A stretch of DNA of 48,158 nucleotides. Source: S144-45 sp015494035 (GTDB lineage Bacteria > Pseudomonadota > Gammaproteobacteria > Xanthomonadales > Marinicellaceae). Positions 15,324 to 24,164 of this stretch are shown here, piece by piece (within the stretch, counting starts at the first letter, position 1; each line of letters begins with the position of its first letter). The DNA is taken from NCBI GenBank assembly GCA_027057345.1, contig JALUIX010000135.1, positions 1 to 48,158 of the forward strand, in the 5' to 3' direction. A program made the position numbers and the translations under genes. The notes beneath the pieces were generated by a model that was not told the origin of the DNA, did no database searches, and was given only the letters and a program-made list of their open reading frames with translations.

Positions 15324-16967
15324 ATGACCGAAAATAGCACATTCACGGAAGAACTGCTGAACTGCTGCGCGCGCGGGATGCTGGACAAGCTCAAGGCCCT
15401 GCTACGTCTGGGCGCCAGCCCCGAGGTGTGCAATCAGCGCGGTCACAGCCTGCTGCAAATCGCCTTGCGCCATGGCCACTGGGACATCGCCCGTTACCTG
15501 CACCAACACCACCCTCAGCTGGCCCAGTACAACACCCGGCAGCTGCCCTGCCTGCTGGCTGCCAGCCAAAACAAGAAAGACGACCCCCAGGGGCTGGAAC
15601 TGTGTGTGTCACGCTTTGGCGATTCGGTGGACTGCGTGGACAAACACGGACGCAGCGCGCTGCTGACGGCCTGCCTGCAGGGGCACCTGAAAAAAACCAA
15701 GTGGCTGCTGGCCCGCGGTGCCGATGTCAACCTGAGCGACCACAGCGGCCGCACCGCATTGATGGAAGCCACCGATGCCAATCACGTCAGCCTGGTGCGG
15801 GCCTTGCTGAAAGCCGGCGCTGATCCCAATACCCAGGACAAACAGGGCGACACCGCCCTGCTGGGTGCGGTACGGCAGAAAAAGCCCAACCTCACCGTGA
15901 TCAAGATGCTGCTCAGCAATGGCGCCGACCCGGAACGACGCAACCAACAACGCATCAGCGCCTGGTTGCTGGCCAAGCAGAAACACCCCGCTGCCCTTGA
16001 GCTGATTGAGAAACACATCAATAACCGGCGCCAGATAGAACTGCCGCTGTTTGACAACCAGCCAGCCGAAAACCGGCCACTGAAACCGGCCCATGCCTGT
16101 CCCGAACAGGTTGAAGCTGACACCGACAAGCAAGCCTCTACTGAGAATCAGCCTCAAAACACGCCGGCTGAGTCTCAGCCCCCCGGTTCCCGGCGCCAGC
16201 CGCCCCCGGTGGCGGCGCTGAAAAACCGCATGAGCCATGGTTTGTCCGATTGGTTCGCCGCCGCCCGCAGCGGCAACCTGGGCAAGTTGAATCGCTTGTT
16301 GCTCACCGGCGTGGACATCAACGCCACGGATCAACAGGGTTGCACCGCCCTGATCCGCGCTGCCGGTGCCGGCCGGCGCGCCGTGGTGGCCTTTTTACTC
16401 CAACGCGGGGCGGATTTCCACCACCGTTCAGACAATGGCAGCACGGCGTTATCGGCCGCTATTCTGGCCAGCCAACGGGATATCACCCGCTTGTTGCTGA
16501 AAGAAGGGGCCCCGGCCAATAGCGAAGGCCCGGCGAATATGCCGCTGGTCCTGCTGGCCGCGGCTCAATGGAGCGAAGATCAGCTGCTAGCCTTGCAGGA
16601 ATATGGTGCCGACCTAACCGTCAGCGATGGGCTAAAACGCTCGGCCCTGCACACCGCCGCCCTGGCCTGTGAGTCTCAACACAACCTACCAGCGGGCAAA
16701 GCCACTTTCCAGTTTCTGATCAGCCAGCAACTGGACCTTGCCCAGGCCGACAGCACCGGGCATACACCCCTGGAAATCCTCTGTGGCGCGCATAAAACCG
16801 GCCAGTACGTAGCCCGTGACAGCCACGTTGCGACCCTCTTGCATTCCATACTACAATTGCCAGCGTCATCCGGGGTGCTGCCCATGCTGATGCCAAAACT
16901 ACTGGCCAGCTGCAAACGCCACGGCTTGGCCAACGCACGGGGAGTCCTGCTGGCAGGGGGAGCATGA
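15324..16967 (+). CDS. Ankyrin-repeat protein
   Basis: 547 aa, no signal peptide, so probably cytoplasmic. Two blocks of ankyrin repeats: an N-terminal block (GHSLLQIALRHGHWDIARYL; GRSALLTACLQGHLKKTKWL; GRTALMEATDANHVSLVRAL; GDTALLGAVRQ) and a C-terminal block (GCTALIRAAGAGRRAVVAFL; GSTALSAAILASQRDITRLL; RSALHTAALAC). A Pro/Gln-rich linker of about 50 residues (LKPAHACPEQVEAD...SRRQPPP) separates them. Ankyrin repeats bind proteins. The stop overlaps the sigma-factor start (ATGA), so the two are translationally coupled. ATG 15324 is chosen; an in-phase ATG at 15246 lies inside repeat A3 and would add 26 residues. Confidence 0.85.
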   Translation: MTENSTFTEELLNCCARGMLDKLKALLRLGASPEVCNQRGHSLLQIALRHGHWDIARYLHQHHPQLAQYNTRQLPCLLAASQNKKDDPQGLELCVSRFGDSVDCVDKHGRSALLTACLQGHLKKTKWLLARGADVNLSDHSGRTALMEATDANHVSLVRALLKAGADPNTQDKQGDTALLGAVRQKKPNLTVIKMLLSNGADPERRNQQRISAWLLAKQKHPAALELIEKHINNRRQIELPLFDNQPAENRPLKPAHACPEQVEADTDKQASTENQPQNTPAESQPPGSRRQPPPVAALKNRMSHGLSDWFAAARSGNLGKLNRLLLTGVDINATDQQGCTALIRAAGAGRRAVVAFLLQRGADFHHRSDNGSTALSAAILASQRDITRLLLKEGAPANSEGPANMPLVLLAAAQWSEDQLLALQEYGADLTVSDGLKRSALHTAALACESQHNLPAGKATFQFLISQQLDLAQADSTGHTPLEILCGAHKTGQYVARDSHVATLLHSILQLPASSGVLPMLMPKLLASCKRHGLANARGVLLAGGA

Positions 16968-17512
16968 GCTTAAGCAAAAAACAGGTTGAACGCCTTTTCT
17001 GTGAACACAAAACACTGATCGTGCGGGCGGTGGCCGCGCACCGGCCCAACATTCCCGGCATCACCGCCGATGATGTGGAGCAGGAAGTATGCATCCGCCT
17101 GTGGAATACGCTCAAAAATGACCGACATATTGAAAACCCGCCGTCTTATATTTACAGAATGACCGCTAACGTCATCGTTGATCTGGCCCGAAAAAACCAG
17201 CGTCACAGTAACGAAACCAAATTGCCCCATGAAGGCGACGAGGATTGCTACCGGGCCGAGCTGGAATCGGCCACCGCTTCACCGGAAACCCAGGTTTTCA
17301 GCGAAGAAAAAATCCGGCAGGTTATGGCCGTCATCAACACCTTGAACGAAAACCGGCGCACTGCCATCAAACTGCGTTTGCAGGGTTTTTCCATCAAGGA
17401 AATCAGCCAGATTACCGGCTGGTCATTTTACAAGGCCGAAAACCTGTCCAAACGGGCTTTTACCGCCTTAAAGGCCAAGCTCAAGGAACTGGGCATTGAA
17501 TACGACAACTGA
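16964..17512 (+). CDS. Sigma-70 family (ECF-like) RNA polymerase sigma factor
   Basis: 182 aa, with just the two core sigma domains. Region 2 is visible at about residues 28-75 (TADDVEQEVCIRLWNTLKN, then YIYRMTANVIVDLARKNQR). Region 4 is at about 125-175 (LNENRRTAIKLRLQGFSIKEISQITGWSFYKAENLSKRA), a helix-turn-helix for -35 recognition. This is the architecture of ECF sigma factors. The start overlaps the ankyrin gene's stop, and a membrane-protein gene follows 42 bp later, the usual place for an anti-sigma factor. Target promoters cannot be inferred. Confidence 0.88.
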   Translation: MSLSKKQVERLFCEHKTLIVRAVAAHRPNIPGITADDVEQEVCIRLWNTLKNDRHIENPPSYIYRMTANVIVDLARKNQRHSNETKLPHEGDEDCYRAELESATASPETQVFSEEKIRQVMAVINTLNENRRTAIKLRLQGFSIKEISQITGWSFYKAENLSKRAFTALKAKLKELGIEYDN

Positions 17513-17554
17513 ATTGGCAGCCATAAAGAAAAAACTCACTTAACAGGCAACAGC

Positions 17555-18043
17555 ATGAAACTGAACCAGCAAACCCTTTCAGCCTTGTTTCAGCAACAGG
17601 CACAGCAACAGAACGCCTCATTGAACGAACTGTTCGGCGCTTCTGAAGCTTCGGATACCCGCATTGCACTGGCGGAAAAACTGGCCGAAGACCGGCTGGC
17701 TTGCCAGTCACTGCAACTGGCCAATGCCCTGCAGCCGTGGAGTCAGGCCATTGGCGAAGGGCTAAAAACCGCCCAAACACCGAAACAGGCGCGGTGGCAA
17801 CCGGCCCGCTGGCTGGTGGCAGGCATGGCCTTTGCCGCACTGGCCCTGGTGATCGTTCCCCAATGGAACGCCCGCACAACACCAGAGGCCAACCAGAACA
17901 CGGCCTTTTTCGCCGGCCATTTCGATTCGCCAAACCCCGTTTCGGATCGCATTTACCATAACCGCTTTCAGCCCGCCAAAGCGGCCACGGACAAGCCACT
18001 GTTCAAGGCCCGGTTTGAAGAGAAAAGCCACAAACAGGCCTGA
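17555..18043 (+). CDS. Single-pass membrane protein, putative anti-sigma factor
   Basis: 162 aa with a Gln/Asn-rich cytoplasmic N-terminus (about 90 residues), one membrane segment (WLVAGMAFAALALVIVPQW, about residues 89-107) and a short periplasmic tail. Its position right after an ECF-like sigma gene suggests it holds that factor at the membrane. It lacks the zinc-binding HxxxCxxC anti-sigma motif; the only Cys is in LACQSL. The function is inferred from context and topology, with no family recognised. A strong terminator ends the unit after this gene. Confidence 0.6.
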   Translation: MKLNQQTLSALFQQQAQQQNASLNELFGASEASDTRIALAEKLAEDRLACQSLQLANALQPWSQAIGEGLKTAQTPKQARWQPARWLVAGMAFAALALVIVPQWNARTTPEANQNTAFFAGHFDSPNPVSDRIYHNRFQPAKAATDKPLFKARFEEKSHKQA

Positions 18044-18063
18044 AGCTGTCCAACTTCGTGTTT

Positions 18064-18091
18064 AAAGCCACCGGTTCTGGTGGCTTTTTTA
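18064..18091 (+). terminator. Rho-independent terminator after the ankyrin/sigma unit
   Basis: AAAGCCACC (18064-18072) pairs with GGTGGCTTT (18079-18087) around GGTTCT, followed by TTT. It closes the ankyrin-sigma-membrane protein unit before prmC. Confidence 0.85.
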
Positions 18092-18175
18092 TTTGCCTGC
18101 TGCTACAGGCTAAAAACAAACAGCGAAAACCGAAGTCCGCCAGCGCGGCATTATGAAACCGGATAGTGATTTCCC

Positions 18176-19027
18176 ATGCACACAGAAACCACCAACAACC
18201 TGGAGCTTACAGTCGGCGAATGGCTCAAGGACGCCAGTCGCAGCGGCTTGCCACGACTGGATGCCGAAGCGGTGCTGGCCCATGCGCTGAACAAACCCCG
18301 CAGCTGGCTTTACACCTGGCCTGAAAAAAACCTGCCAGTGGCGGTTCGGCAAAAAGCCGATGCGCTCTGGAAGCAGCGCCTCAACGGTGAACCCCTGGCC
18401 TACCTCACCGGCCAACGGGAATTTTACGGCCTTAAGCTGCGCGTGACGACCGATACCCTGATTCCCCGCCCGGAAACCGAGATGCTTGTCGATGTCATAC
18501 TGGAACGGCACCAGCAACAGCCCATTCATCGCCTGCTGGATCTGGGCACCGGCTCTGGCGCCATTGCCCTGGCACTGAAAACCATGCTGCCAGAAAGCGA
18601 CGTGTGGGCCACCGATGCCAACCGCGCGGCACTGGCAGTGGCCAGAGACAACGCCCGTCGACTGGGTTTGCCGCTGCAACTGGCCTGCGGTGACTGGTTT
18701 GACGCCTTGCCTTCCCCGGGGCCGCGCTTTGATGCAATTCTCAGCAACCCGCCCTACATTGACCCGGATGATGCCCACCTGAAGGCATTGAAGCACGAAC
18801 CCCTCAGTGCGCTTGTGGCCGACGAGCACGGCTTGGCGGATCTGTTTTTCCTGATAAAAAAAGCCCCCGGACACCTGAATACCGGGGGCTGGCTGTTGCT
18901 GGAACACGGTTTTGACCAGGGCCAGGCTGTGCGCGAAGTCCTGCTAAAACACGGGTATCAACACGTGGAAACCCACAAGGACCTGGCCGGCCTGGAGCGC
19001 ATCAGCCTTGGGCAATGGCCCGGCTGA
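18176..19027 (+). CDS. prmC: Release factor glutamine methyltransferase
   Basis: 283 aa (E. coli 277). PrmC uses S-adenosylmethionine to methylate the Gln of the GGQ motif in RF1 and RF2. The SAM-binding LLDLGTGSGAIALAL lies at about 120-134 and the catalytic NPPY at 191-194. The N-terminal helical domain that binds the release factor is present (RLDAEAVLAHAL; YLTGQREFYGL). In most gammaproteobacteria prmC follows hemA-prfA directly; here it is 14 kb away behind its own terminator-isolated start. A 44-bp palindrome lies 13 bp after its stop. Confidence 0.95.
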   Translation: MHTETTNNLELTVGEWLKDASRSGLPRLDAEAVLAHALNKPRSWLYTWPEKNLPVAVRQKADALWKQRLNGEPLAYLTGQREFYGLKLRVTTDTLIPRPETEMLVDVILERHQQQPIHRLLDLGTGSGAIALALKTMLPESDVWATDANRAALAVARDNARRLGLPLQLACGDWFDALPSPGPRFDAILSNPPYIDPDDAHLKALKHEPLSALVADEHGLADLFFLIKKAPGHLNTGGWLLLEHGFDQGQAVREVLLKHGYQHVETHKDLAGLERISLGQWPG

Positions 19028-19040
19028 TTCACTCCCCGCT

Positions 19041-19084
19041 GTAATCTCCCCATTTTTAACGGGAGTTAAAAATGGGGAGATTAC
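19041..19084. repeat. Perfect 44-bp inverted repeat
   Basis: The 20-base arm 19041-19060 (GTAATCTCCCCATTTTTAAC) is matched exactly by its reverse complement at 19065-19084, with a GGGA loop. It lies between the convergent prmC and secreted-protein genes. No T-run follows, so a classical terminator is unlikely. It does not resemble the A/B elements. Confidence 0.85.
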
Positions 19085-19170
19085 AAGGCACTTATGTCCT
19101 GGCAGAAGAAACAACCGGAATTATTCAAAAAGAAGGTTTATGATCAGGCGGGACCTGACATGAAAGGTCT

Positions 19171-21078
19171 TTACTGCCGTAACAACGGGCCAAGCGTCAA
19201 TTGGTCCAACGTAGGTGTATCACTGTTGATTTTATTGGCATGAAAAAAATCACCTTGGGGCGTTTCACCAAACAGGCTATTCTCTTCAATGTCCAGATAA
19301 AACACAGAGAATTGAAAGTGTTGCGATGGCTGCCATTCACTTGGCTGATAATCCCAGTTCAGATAACATTGGGCTCTGTCAAATTGGCCAAATGAGGAAG
19401 CCGGAAACACAGTACACTGCAATTCACCCACATTTTCCGGGCCACTGCTCCATGCAGCAGTAGCAGATGAAATATGAACATTTGCCACATGCAGAGTGGT
19501 TCCGTCGGGAAGCCAGTACGGAGAGTCCATCTCAACCACGTAAGCCCGGTAGTCCCACACCCCATAGAGGTAGCCCGGATAATCTGAAGCCCTTGGCTTG
19601 AAAGCAAAAGACCAGGTACCAGTTAAATCCGGTATTGCGTACAGAATGTCATCAGCCAGAGGGGTTCTGTGTACCCCACCAAAACTACCAGCAATAATAT
19701 ATTTCGTCTCTCGACCAAAATCGTTTTGAATGGTGACTTCACCCCCACTCTTATAGGGCAGATAAAGACCTATCGTGCCGTGATACCCTTCCTCAGGATG
19801 TGGCGCCTGGTAAGGGCAACCCAAACAACTGCCTCCAGAAAACCGTTGCAAGGGGGCATTATCTATGCTCCATCGGCCACTATTAGGACCGGGGGACAGT
19901 GGAGTGAGGCGCTGGTTAAATAGCCACCAGACGGGCTTACCCTGTTCATCGTATCCGTAATAGGTTCCTCCCAAATGACCGTTTTGCACATAAAAAGTAA
20001 AGCCAGTACCGGGTTCGAGGGGATTGAACCACATCCCCTGTGTCGGCATGGTTCTTTCATTGTGATTTGGAAGGTAGTCATCCATGTCACCTCCCAGCTT
20101 TACCTGACTCATTGGCTCATGATTTTCACTCAACGACTGATGGAAATTAATCCGTATAGCCTGCGTGGCATTGCCCCCGGTTTGGGAGAAGAACCGGTCA
20201 TGAGTCAAGTCCCCCACGGGAAGTGCAAAGTTCAATGGATACACAGGGTCCCCATCAAACTGCCACATGGTGCGATAGACGCAGTGCGGCTCACCACCAA
20301 GTGGCCCCTGACTTTGAGTGCCATCAAAACAAAGGATTGAACCCGCGAAGAAAGTGTCTTCGGGTGCCGTGCCATTCATTAGGTGACTGAGTAAAACAGG
20401 TTGATTGTTGAATTCAATCGCAATAAAAGGGCTGCCTTCGGCCACTTCGACATAGAACTGTCTATGCCCTGAGTCCTCGCCTACAAATGTCGTCATTAGC
20501 CATTGACCTGTCATGTCAGGCAATTCAATCCCTTCTCCCAATGACTGGTATGCTGTGCCGCCAAAACGCAATGGCACGATATTCTGCTCAGGGGTGGTTT
20601 CTCCATTAACCGTAACGCTGAAACGGGCATGGGCAATCTGGTCAAATTCAATGTGAATCTGGCCAACGACTTCAGGCGCTTGTGGTGGTTGGTAAGCGCA
20701 AGTCGGGCAGGAGCCGTTCCGATAACGTTTCAGATTGGCATCCAGTGTCCACAGGGTTTCAGGCGTTTCCCCCGGTTGCATTTGGGCATTGAAGAGCAGC
20801 CATTCGGGATTGCCTTGGGTATCGTAGCCGTACCAGGTGCCCACCAGGTGGTGGTTACGAATGGTAAAAGTCATGCCTGTGCCAGACTGTTGCGGGTTGT
20901 ACCACATGGACTGCACCGGCTCAGGCCGAAAGCGGCGTTGTTCGCAATCGGGGCACGGATACACCGGCCCGACAAGGTCCTGGGCCAGCACTGGTATGGC
21001 CACCAGCCAAAACACAGCAAAAGATAACCAACGGAAGCTGCCTGAAAGGCATTGTGGGGAGTGAAGTGGATTGATCAT
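19171..21078 (-). CDS. Secreted protein with two copies of an aromatic-rich module
   Basis: 635 aa with an N-terminal signal peptide ending near PVLAQ. Two matching modules are obvious: one near residue 58 (MWYNPQQSGTGMTFTIRN, then GTWYGYDTQGNPEWLLFNAQ, then GSCPTCAYQPP) and one near residue 350 (MWFNPLEPGTGFTFYVQN, then GTYYGYDEQGKPVWWLFNQR, then GSCLGCPYQAP). The MW-NP-SG-GF plus YGYD-G-P-W pattern recurs in secreted proteins of various gammaproteobacteria; no enzymatic role is known to me. Paired cysteines suggest disulfides. I chose ATG 21078 because AGGAG sits nine bases upstream. The 3' half is noticeably AT-richer than the 5' half. Confidence 0.7.
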   Translation of the reverse strand: MINPLHSPQCLSGSFRWLSFAVFWLVAIPVLAQDLVGPVYPCPDCEQRRFRPEPVQSMWYNPQQSGTGMTFTIRNHHLVGTWYGYDTQGNPEWLLFNAQMQPGETPETLWTLDANLKRYRNGSCPTCAYQPPQAPEVVGQIHIEFDQIAHARFSVTVNGETTPEQNIVPLRFGGTAYQSLGEGIELPDMTGQWLMTTFVGEDSGHRQFYVEVAEGSPFIAIEFNNQPVLLSHLMNGTAPEDTFFAGSILCFDGTQSQGPLGGEPHCVYRTMWQFDGDPVYPLNFALPVGDLTHDRFFSQTGGNATQAIRINFHQSLSENHEPMSQVKLGGDMDDYLPNHNERTMPTQGMWFNPLEPGTGFTFYVQNGHLGGTYYGYDEQGKPVWWLFNQRLTPLSPGPNSGRWSIDNAPLQRFSGGSCLGCPYQAPHPEEGYHGTIGLYLPYKSGGEVTIQNDFGRETKYIIAGSFGGVHRTPLADDILYAIPDLTGTWSFAFKPRASDYPGYLYGVWDYRAYVVEMDSPYWLPDGTTLHVANVHISSATAAWSSGPENVGELQCTVFPASSFGQFDRAQCYLNWDYQPSEWQPSQHFQFSVFYLDIEENSLFGETPQGDFFHANKINSDTPTLDQLTLGPLLRQ

Positions 21079-21248
21079 TGTGGGCTCTCCTGCCAGCAGC
21101 ATGCTGAGCTGTTTTTAATTATTGACACTCTACCAGTTGATGAATTTGCCATTTGACTACACTGGGTCGAAATACTGACTTGCAGTTATCCTAACAGCGG
21201 CAGTTGGAGGGGGCAAGAAGGATAACGAAAGATTAACCGTAATGGCCA

Positions 21249-21411
21249 AGGAGCCTCTGATTGAATCTGGCGCGAGCAGATTGTCGTGTAAAATTGTTCA
21301 GTTCAAGGCGCAAGCCGCACGCAATAGCAAGGCTATTGGGAAGGTTTGCAACGCAGAAATGGACGATTTTACGCCGCAAGATGCCGTGTCACGATTCAAT
21401 CAGAGGCTCCC
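21249..21411 (+). repeat. Palindromic interspersed element, family A, copy A4
   Basis: 163-bp copy, ends AGGAGCC / GGCTCCC, TA on the right. It has an extra G at the apex (AATAGCAAGGCTATT), which keeps one reading frame open through the whole element. It lies between recG (28 bp away) and the secreted-protein gene; the remaining 170 bp of this interval hold no gene I can support. Confidence 0.9.
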
Positions 21412-21439
21412 TAATCGGATAACATAAAATTAACCGTCG

Positions 21440-23506
21440 TTATGCACTGGCCAGTTCATCATGATGGGGCAGCCAGCGACGAATCAGTTTTTCGACTTGT
21501 TGCGGATATGCGCGCAGCAATCGCGGCGCCAGCCGTTGCGCTTCATTAAGCAGGTGGGCATCCCGCTCCAGGTCTGCCAGGCGGAACTGCAAGGCGCCCT
21601 TTTGGCGTGTGCCCAGCACCTCGCCGGGGCCACGGATGCGCAAGTCCACGCGCGCGATTTCAAAGCCGTCGTTGCTGCGCCGCAAGGTGTCCAGACGCTG
21701 CCGGGCCACCTCACCCAACGGCGGTTGATACAGCAGCACGCAATGACTCTGGCGATTGCCCCGGCCCACTCGTCCACGCAGCTGGTGCAACTGTGCCAAC
21801 CCCAGCCGCTCGGCGTTTTCGATCACCATCAAACTGGCATTGGGCACGTCCACGCCCACTTCGATCACGGTGGTTGCCACCAGCAAATCGATGTCACCGG
21901 CCTTGAATGCCTGCATCACGGCATTTTTTTCCTCGCTTTTCAGCCGTCCGTGCACCAGCCCGACACGCAATTCGGGGAATTGTTCGGCCAACATTTCGGC
22001 GGTGTTGCTGGCGGCTCGGGCCCGCAGCATTTCAGATTCGTCAATAAGGGTACACACCCAGTAGGCCTGCTCGCCACGCGCGCAGGCGGCACGGATGCGT
22101 TCGGCCACTTGCGGCATTTTTTCGTTGGACAGCACCACGGTGGTGACCGGTTTGCGGCCAGCGGGCAGTTCATCAATGACAGACACGTCCAGGTTGGCAT
22201 AAGCGGTTTGAGCCAGTGTGCGGGGAATGGGCGTGGCGGTCATGATCAATTGGTGTGGCACCCGTGTGCCTTCGCTGCCCTTGTGCCGCAAGGCCAGGCG
22301 CTGGTGCACACCAAAGCGGTGTTGTTCATCTACGATAACCAGGCCGAGGTCACGAAAGCGCACCGATTCCTGAAACAAGGCGTGCGTGCCCACCACCAGC
22401 GGCGTGCCGGAAGCGACGCGCAGCAGGGCCTGGCGGCGTTCTGCCGTGCCCAGGACCGATGATAAAAAAACCACATTCTGCGCCCCGAACCACTGCATTA
22501 AGGTGGTCGCGTGCTGCTCGGCCAGCAGCTCCGTCGGTGCCATCAAGGCGGCCTGCTTGCCGCCATCGGCAGCCGCCAGCATGGCCGCGGCGGCCACCAC
22601 GGTTTTGCCGCTGCCCACGTCACCCTGCACCAGCCGCTGCATGGGGAAGGCCTGATCCAGGTCCCGGGCGATTTCAGCCACGACCTTGTGCTGGGCTTTT
22701 GTCAAGGCGAATGGCAGCCGTTCCTGAAAGGCATTCCAGCTGGCCGGATTCAGGCGGATTCTCGGTGCGGCCTGGGTCTGGACTTTCTGACGCAGCTTTT
22801 TCATGGCCAGCACGTGCGCGGTGATTTCTTCCAGAATCAGGCGCTGCTGTGCCGGGTGCGTACCGGCCAGCAAGCGAGGCACATCCACGTCTGGTGGTGG
22901 CTGGTGAATCAGGCGCAAGGCCGTGTGCAGATCGGGCAGCCCCGCCGGAAGCAGGTCGTTTTGTTGAAAAAAATCCTCAAGACTCAACAGCCCTTGCTGC
23001 AGGCATTGCATGGCCTGGGCCACGCCCTGCTGGATCACTTTTTGCCCCAGACCTTCGGTTTTCGGATACACCGGCGTCAAGCAGTCGGCCAAAGGGGGTT
23101 CGCTGGCGCCCAGGTGCAGATATTCGGGGTGTATCATTTCCGGCAGCGGCAGGCTGTAGCGCACTTCGCCATAGGCGCGAATGCGCGCCCCGGGTTGCAT
23201 TTTGACCTGTTGCGAACGAAAAAAACGGAAGAACTTGAGTGCCATGGTTGCGGTGCCGTCGCTGATTTCACACACCAGCACCGGGTGCCGGCCGGCCGTG
23301 GTGTAACTGCGCACCACCTCACCCTGAATCAGCGCCGGGCGGTTAAACCGCAGCTGTGCCATGGGCTGAATGCGCGTGCGGTCTTCGTAGCGCAACGGCA
23401 AGTGGAACAGCAGGTCTTCAACCCGTTCAATGCCCAGGCTGGCGAATTTTTGCCCGGAGGCCTCGCCGATGCCTTTGAGGCGGGTCAGGCGCACCGGGTG
23501 TTCCAC
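21440..23506 (-). CDS. recG: ATP-dependent DNA helicase RecG
   Basis: 688 aa. RecG reverses stalled replication forks and processes recombination intermediates. The N-terminal wedge domain matches (LTRLKGIGEASGQKFASLGI, LLFHLPLRYEDRTR). Helicase motifs follow: Walker A GDVGSGKTVV, motif II VDEQH, motif III MTATPIPRT, motif VI around QLRGRVGRGNRQ. The start is GTG 23506; there is no upstream ATG and an in-frame TAA occurs 14 codons earlier at the edge of repeat A5, with no Shine-Dalgarno visible. Neighbours ridA-spoT-rpoZ follow the common rpoZ-spoT-recG order. Confidence 0.95.
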   Translation of the reverse strand: MEHPVRLTRLKGIGEASGQKFASLGIERVEDLLFHLPLRYEDRTRIQPMAQLRFNRPALIQGEVVRSYTTAGRHPVLVCEISDGTATMALKFFRFFRSQQVKMQPGARIRAYGEVRYSLPLPEMIHPEYLHLGASEPPLADCLTPVYPKTEGLGQKVIQQGVAQAMQCLQQGLLSLEDFFQQNDLLPAGLPDLHTALRLIHQPPPDVDVPRLLAGTHPAQQRLILEEITAHVLAMKKLRQKVQTQAAPRIRLNPASWNAFQERLPFALTKAQHKVVAEIARDLDQAFPMQRLVQGDVGSGKTVVAAAAMLAAADGGKQAALMAPTELLAEQHATTLMQWFGAQNVVFLSSVLGTAERRQALLRVASGTPLVVGTHALFQESVRFRDLGLVIVDEQHRFGVHQRLALRHKGSEGTRVPHQLIMTATPIPRTLAQTAYANLDVSVIDELPAGRKPVTTVVLSNEKMPQVAERIRAACARGEQAYWVCTLIDESEMLRARAASNTAEMLAEQFPELRVGLVHGRLKSEEKNAVMQAFKAGDIDLLVATTVIEVGVDVPNASLMVIENAERLGLAQLHQLRGRVGRGNRQSHCVLLYQPPLGEVARQRLDTLRRSNDGFEIARVDLRIRGPGEVLGTRQKGALQFRLADLERDAHLLNEAQRLAPRLLRAYPQQVEKLIRRWLPHHDELASA

Positions 23507-23548
23507 ATTGACTGGAAAAGAGAGGTCGTGGCCGGGCTCGACTGTTTA

Positions 23549-23711
23549 GGGAAGCTCTGATTGAATCTGGCGCGAGCAGATTGTCGTGTAAAATTGTTCA
23601 GTTCAAGGCGCAAGCCGCACGCAATAGCAAGGCTATTGGGAAGGTTTGCAACGCAGAAGTGGACGATGTTACGCCGCAAGATACCGTGCCACGATTCGAT
23701 CAGAGCTTCCT
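23549..23711 (+). repeat. Palindromic interspersed element, family A, copy A5
   Basis: 163-bp copy, ends GGGAAGCTC / GAGCTTCCT, TA on both sides, apex AATAGCAAGGCTATT. It sits between ridA and recG in the same transcription unit. The ridA stop TAA is made from the right-hand TA plus the end of the element. Confidence 0.9.
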
Positions 23712-24097
23712 TAGTCTTCCATGGCAATGACAGCATCCATTTCCACCAGCGCATCGCGCGGCAACGCCGCCACCTGCAAGGCCGCGCGGGCCGGATAGGG
23801 TGGATCAAAAAATTCGGCCATGATGCTGTTAACGGCTTCATAGTGGCTCAGATCCTGCAGGTAAACGTTCAGCTTGATGGTGTTCTGTAGCCGCGTCCCG
23901 GCCGCTTCCGCCAGAGCGGCCAGATTACGGAATACCTGGCGAATCTGTTTTTCGGCGTCTTTGGTCAACAGACTGCCGGTTTCCGGGTCCAGCGCAATTT
24001 GCCCGGAGGTGTACAGCGTGCCGTTGTAAACCACGCCTTGTGAGTAGGTGCCTATGGCTTTGGGCGCGGCGTCGGTCTGTATGATTTGCTTGCTCAT
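23711..24097 (-). CDS. ridA: RidA family enamine/imine deaminase
   Basis: 128 aa, the usual family length. RidA hydrolyses reactive enamine/imine intermediates (for example 2-aminoacrylate), releasing ammonia. Signature blocks: IQTDAAPKAIGTYSQG, TLYTSGQIALDPETG, and the C-terminal RAALQVAALPRDALVEMDAVI with the substrate-binding Arg. I chose ATG 24097, with AGAGGA seven bases upstream; the frame runs 18 codons further. It lies 67 bp after spoT. Its stop codon coincides with the edge of repeat A5. Confidence 0.93.
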   Translation of the reverse strand: MSKQIIQTDAAPKAIGTYSQGVVYNGTLYTSGQIALDPETGSLLTKDAEKQIRQVFRNLAALAEAAGTRLQNTIKLNVYLQDLSHYEAVNSIMAEFFDPPYPARAALQVAALPRDALVEMDAVIAMED

Positions 24098-24164
24098 CGC
24101 GTGTCCTCTTTTGGGCTTGTGCAGTATAAAACGGGACGCCGTGAAAGGCAAAAAATGCAGAGGT

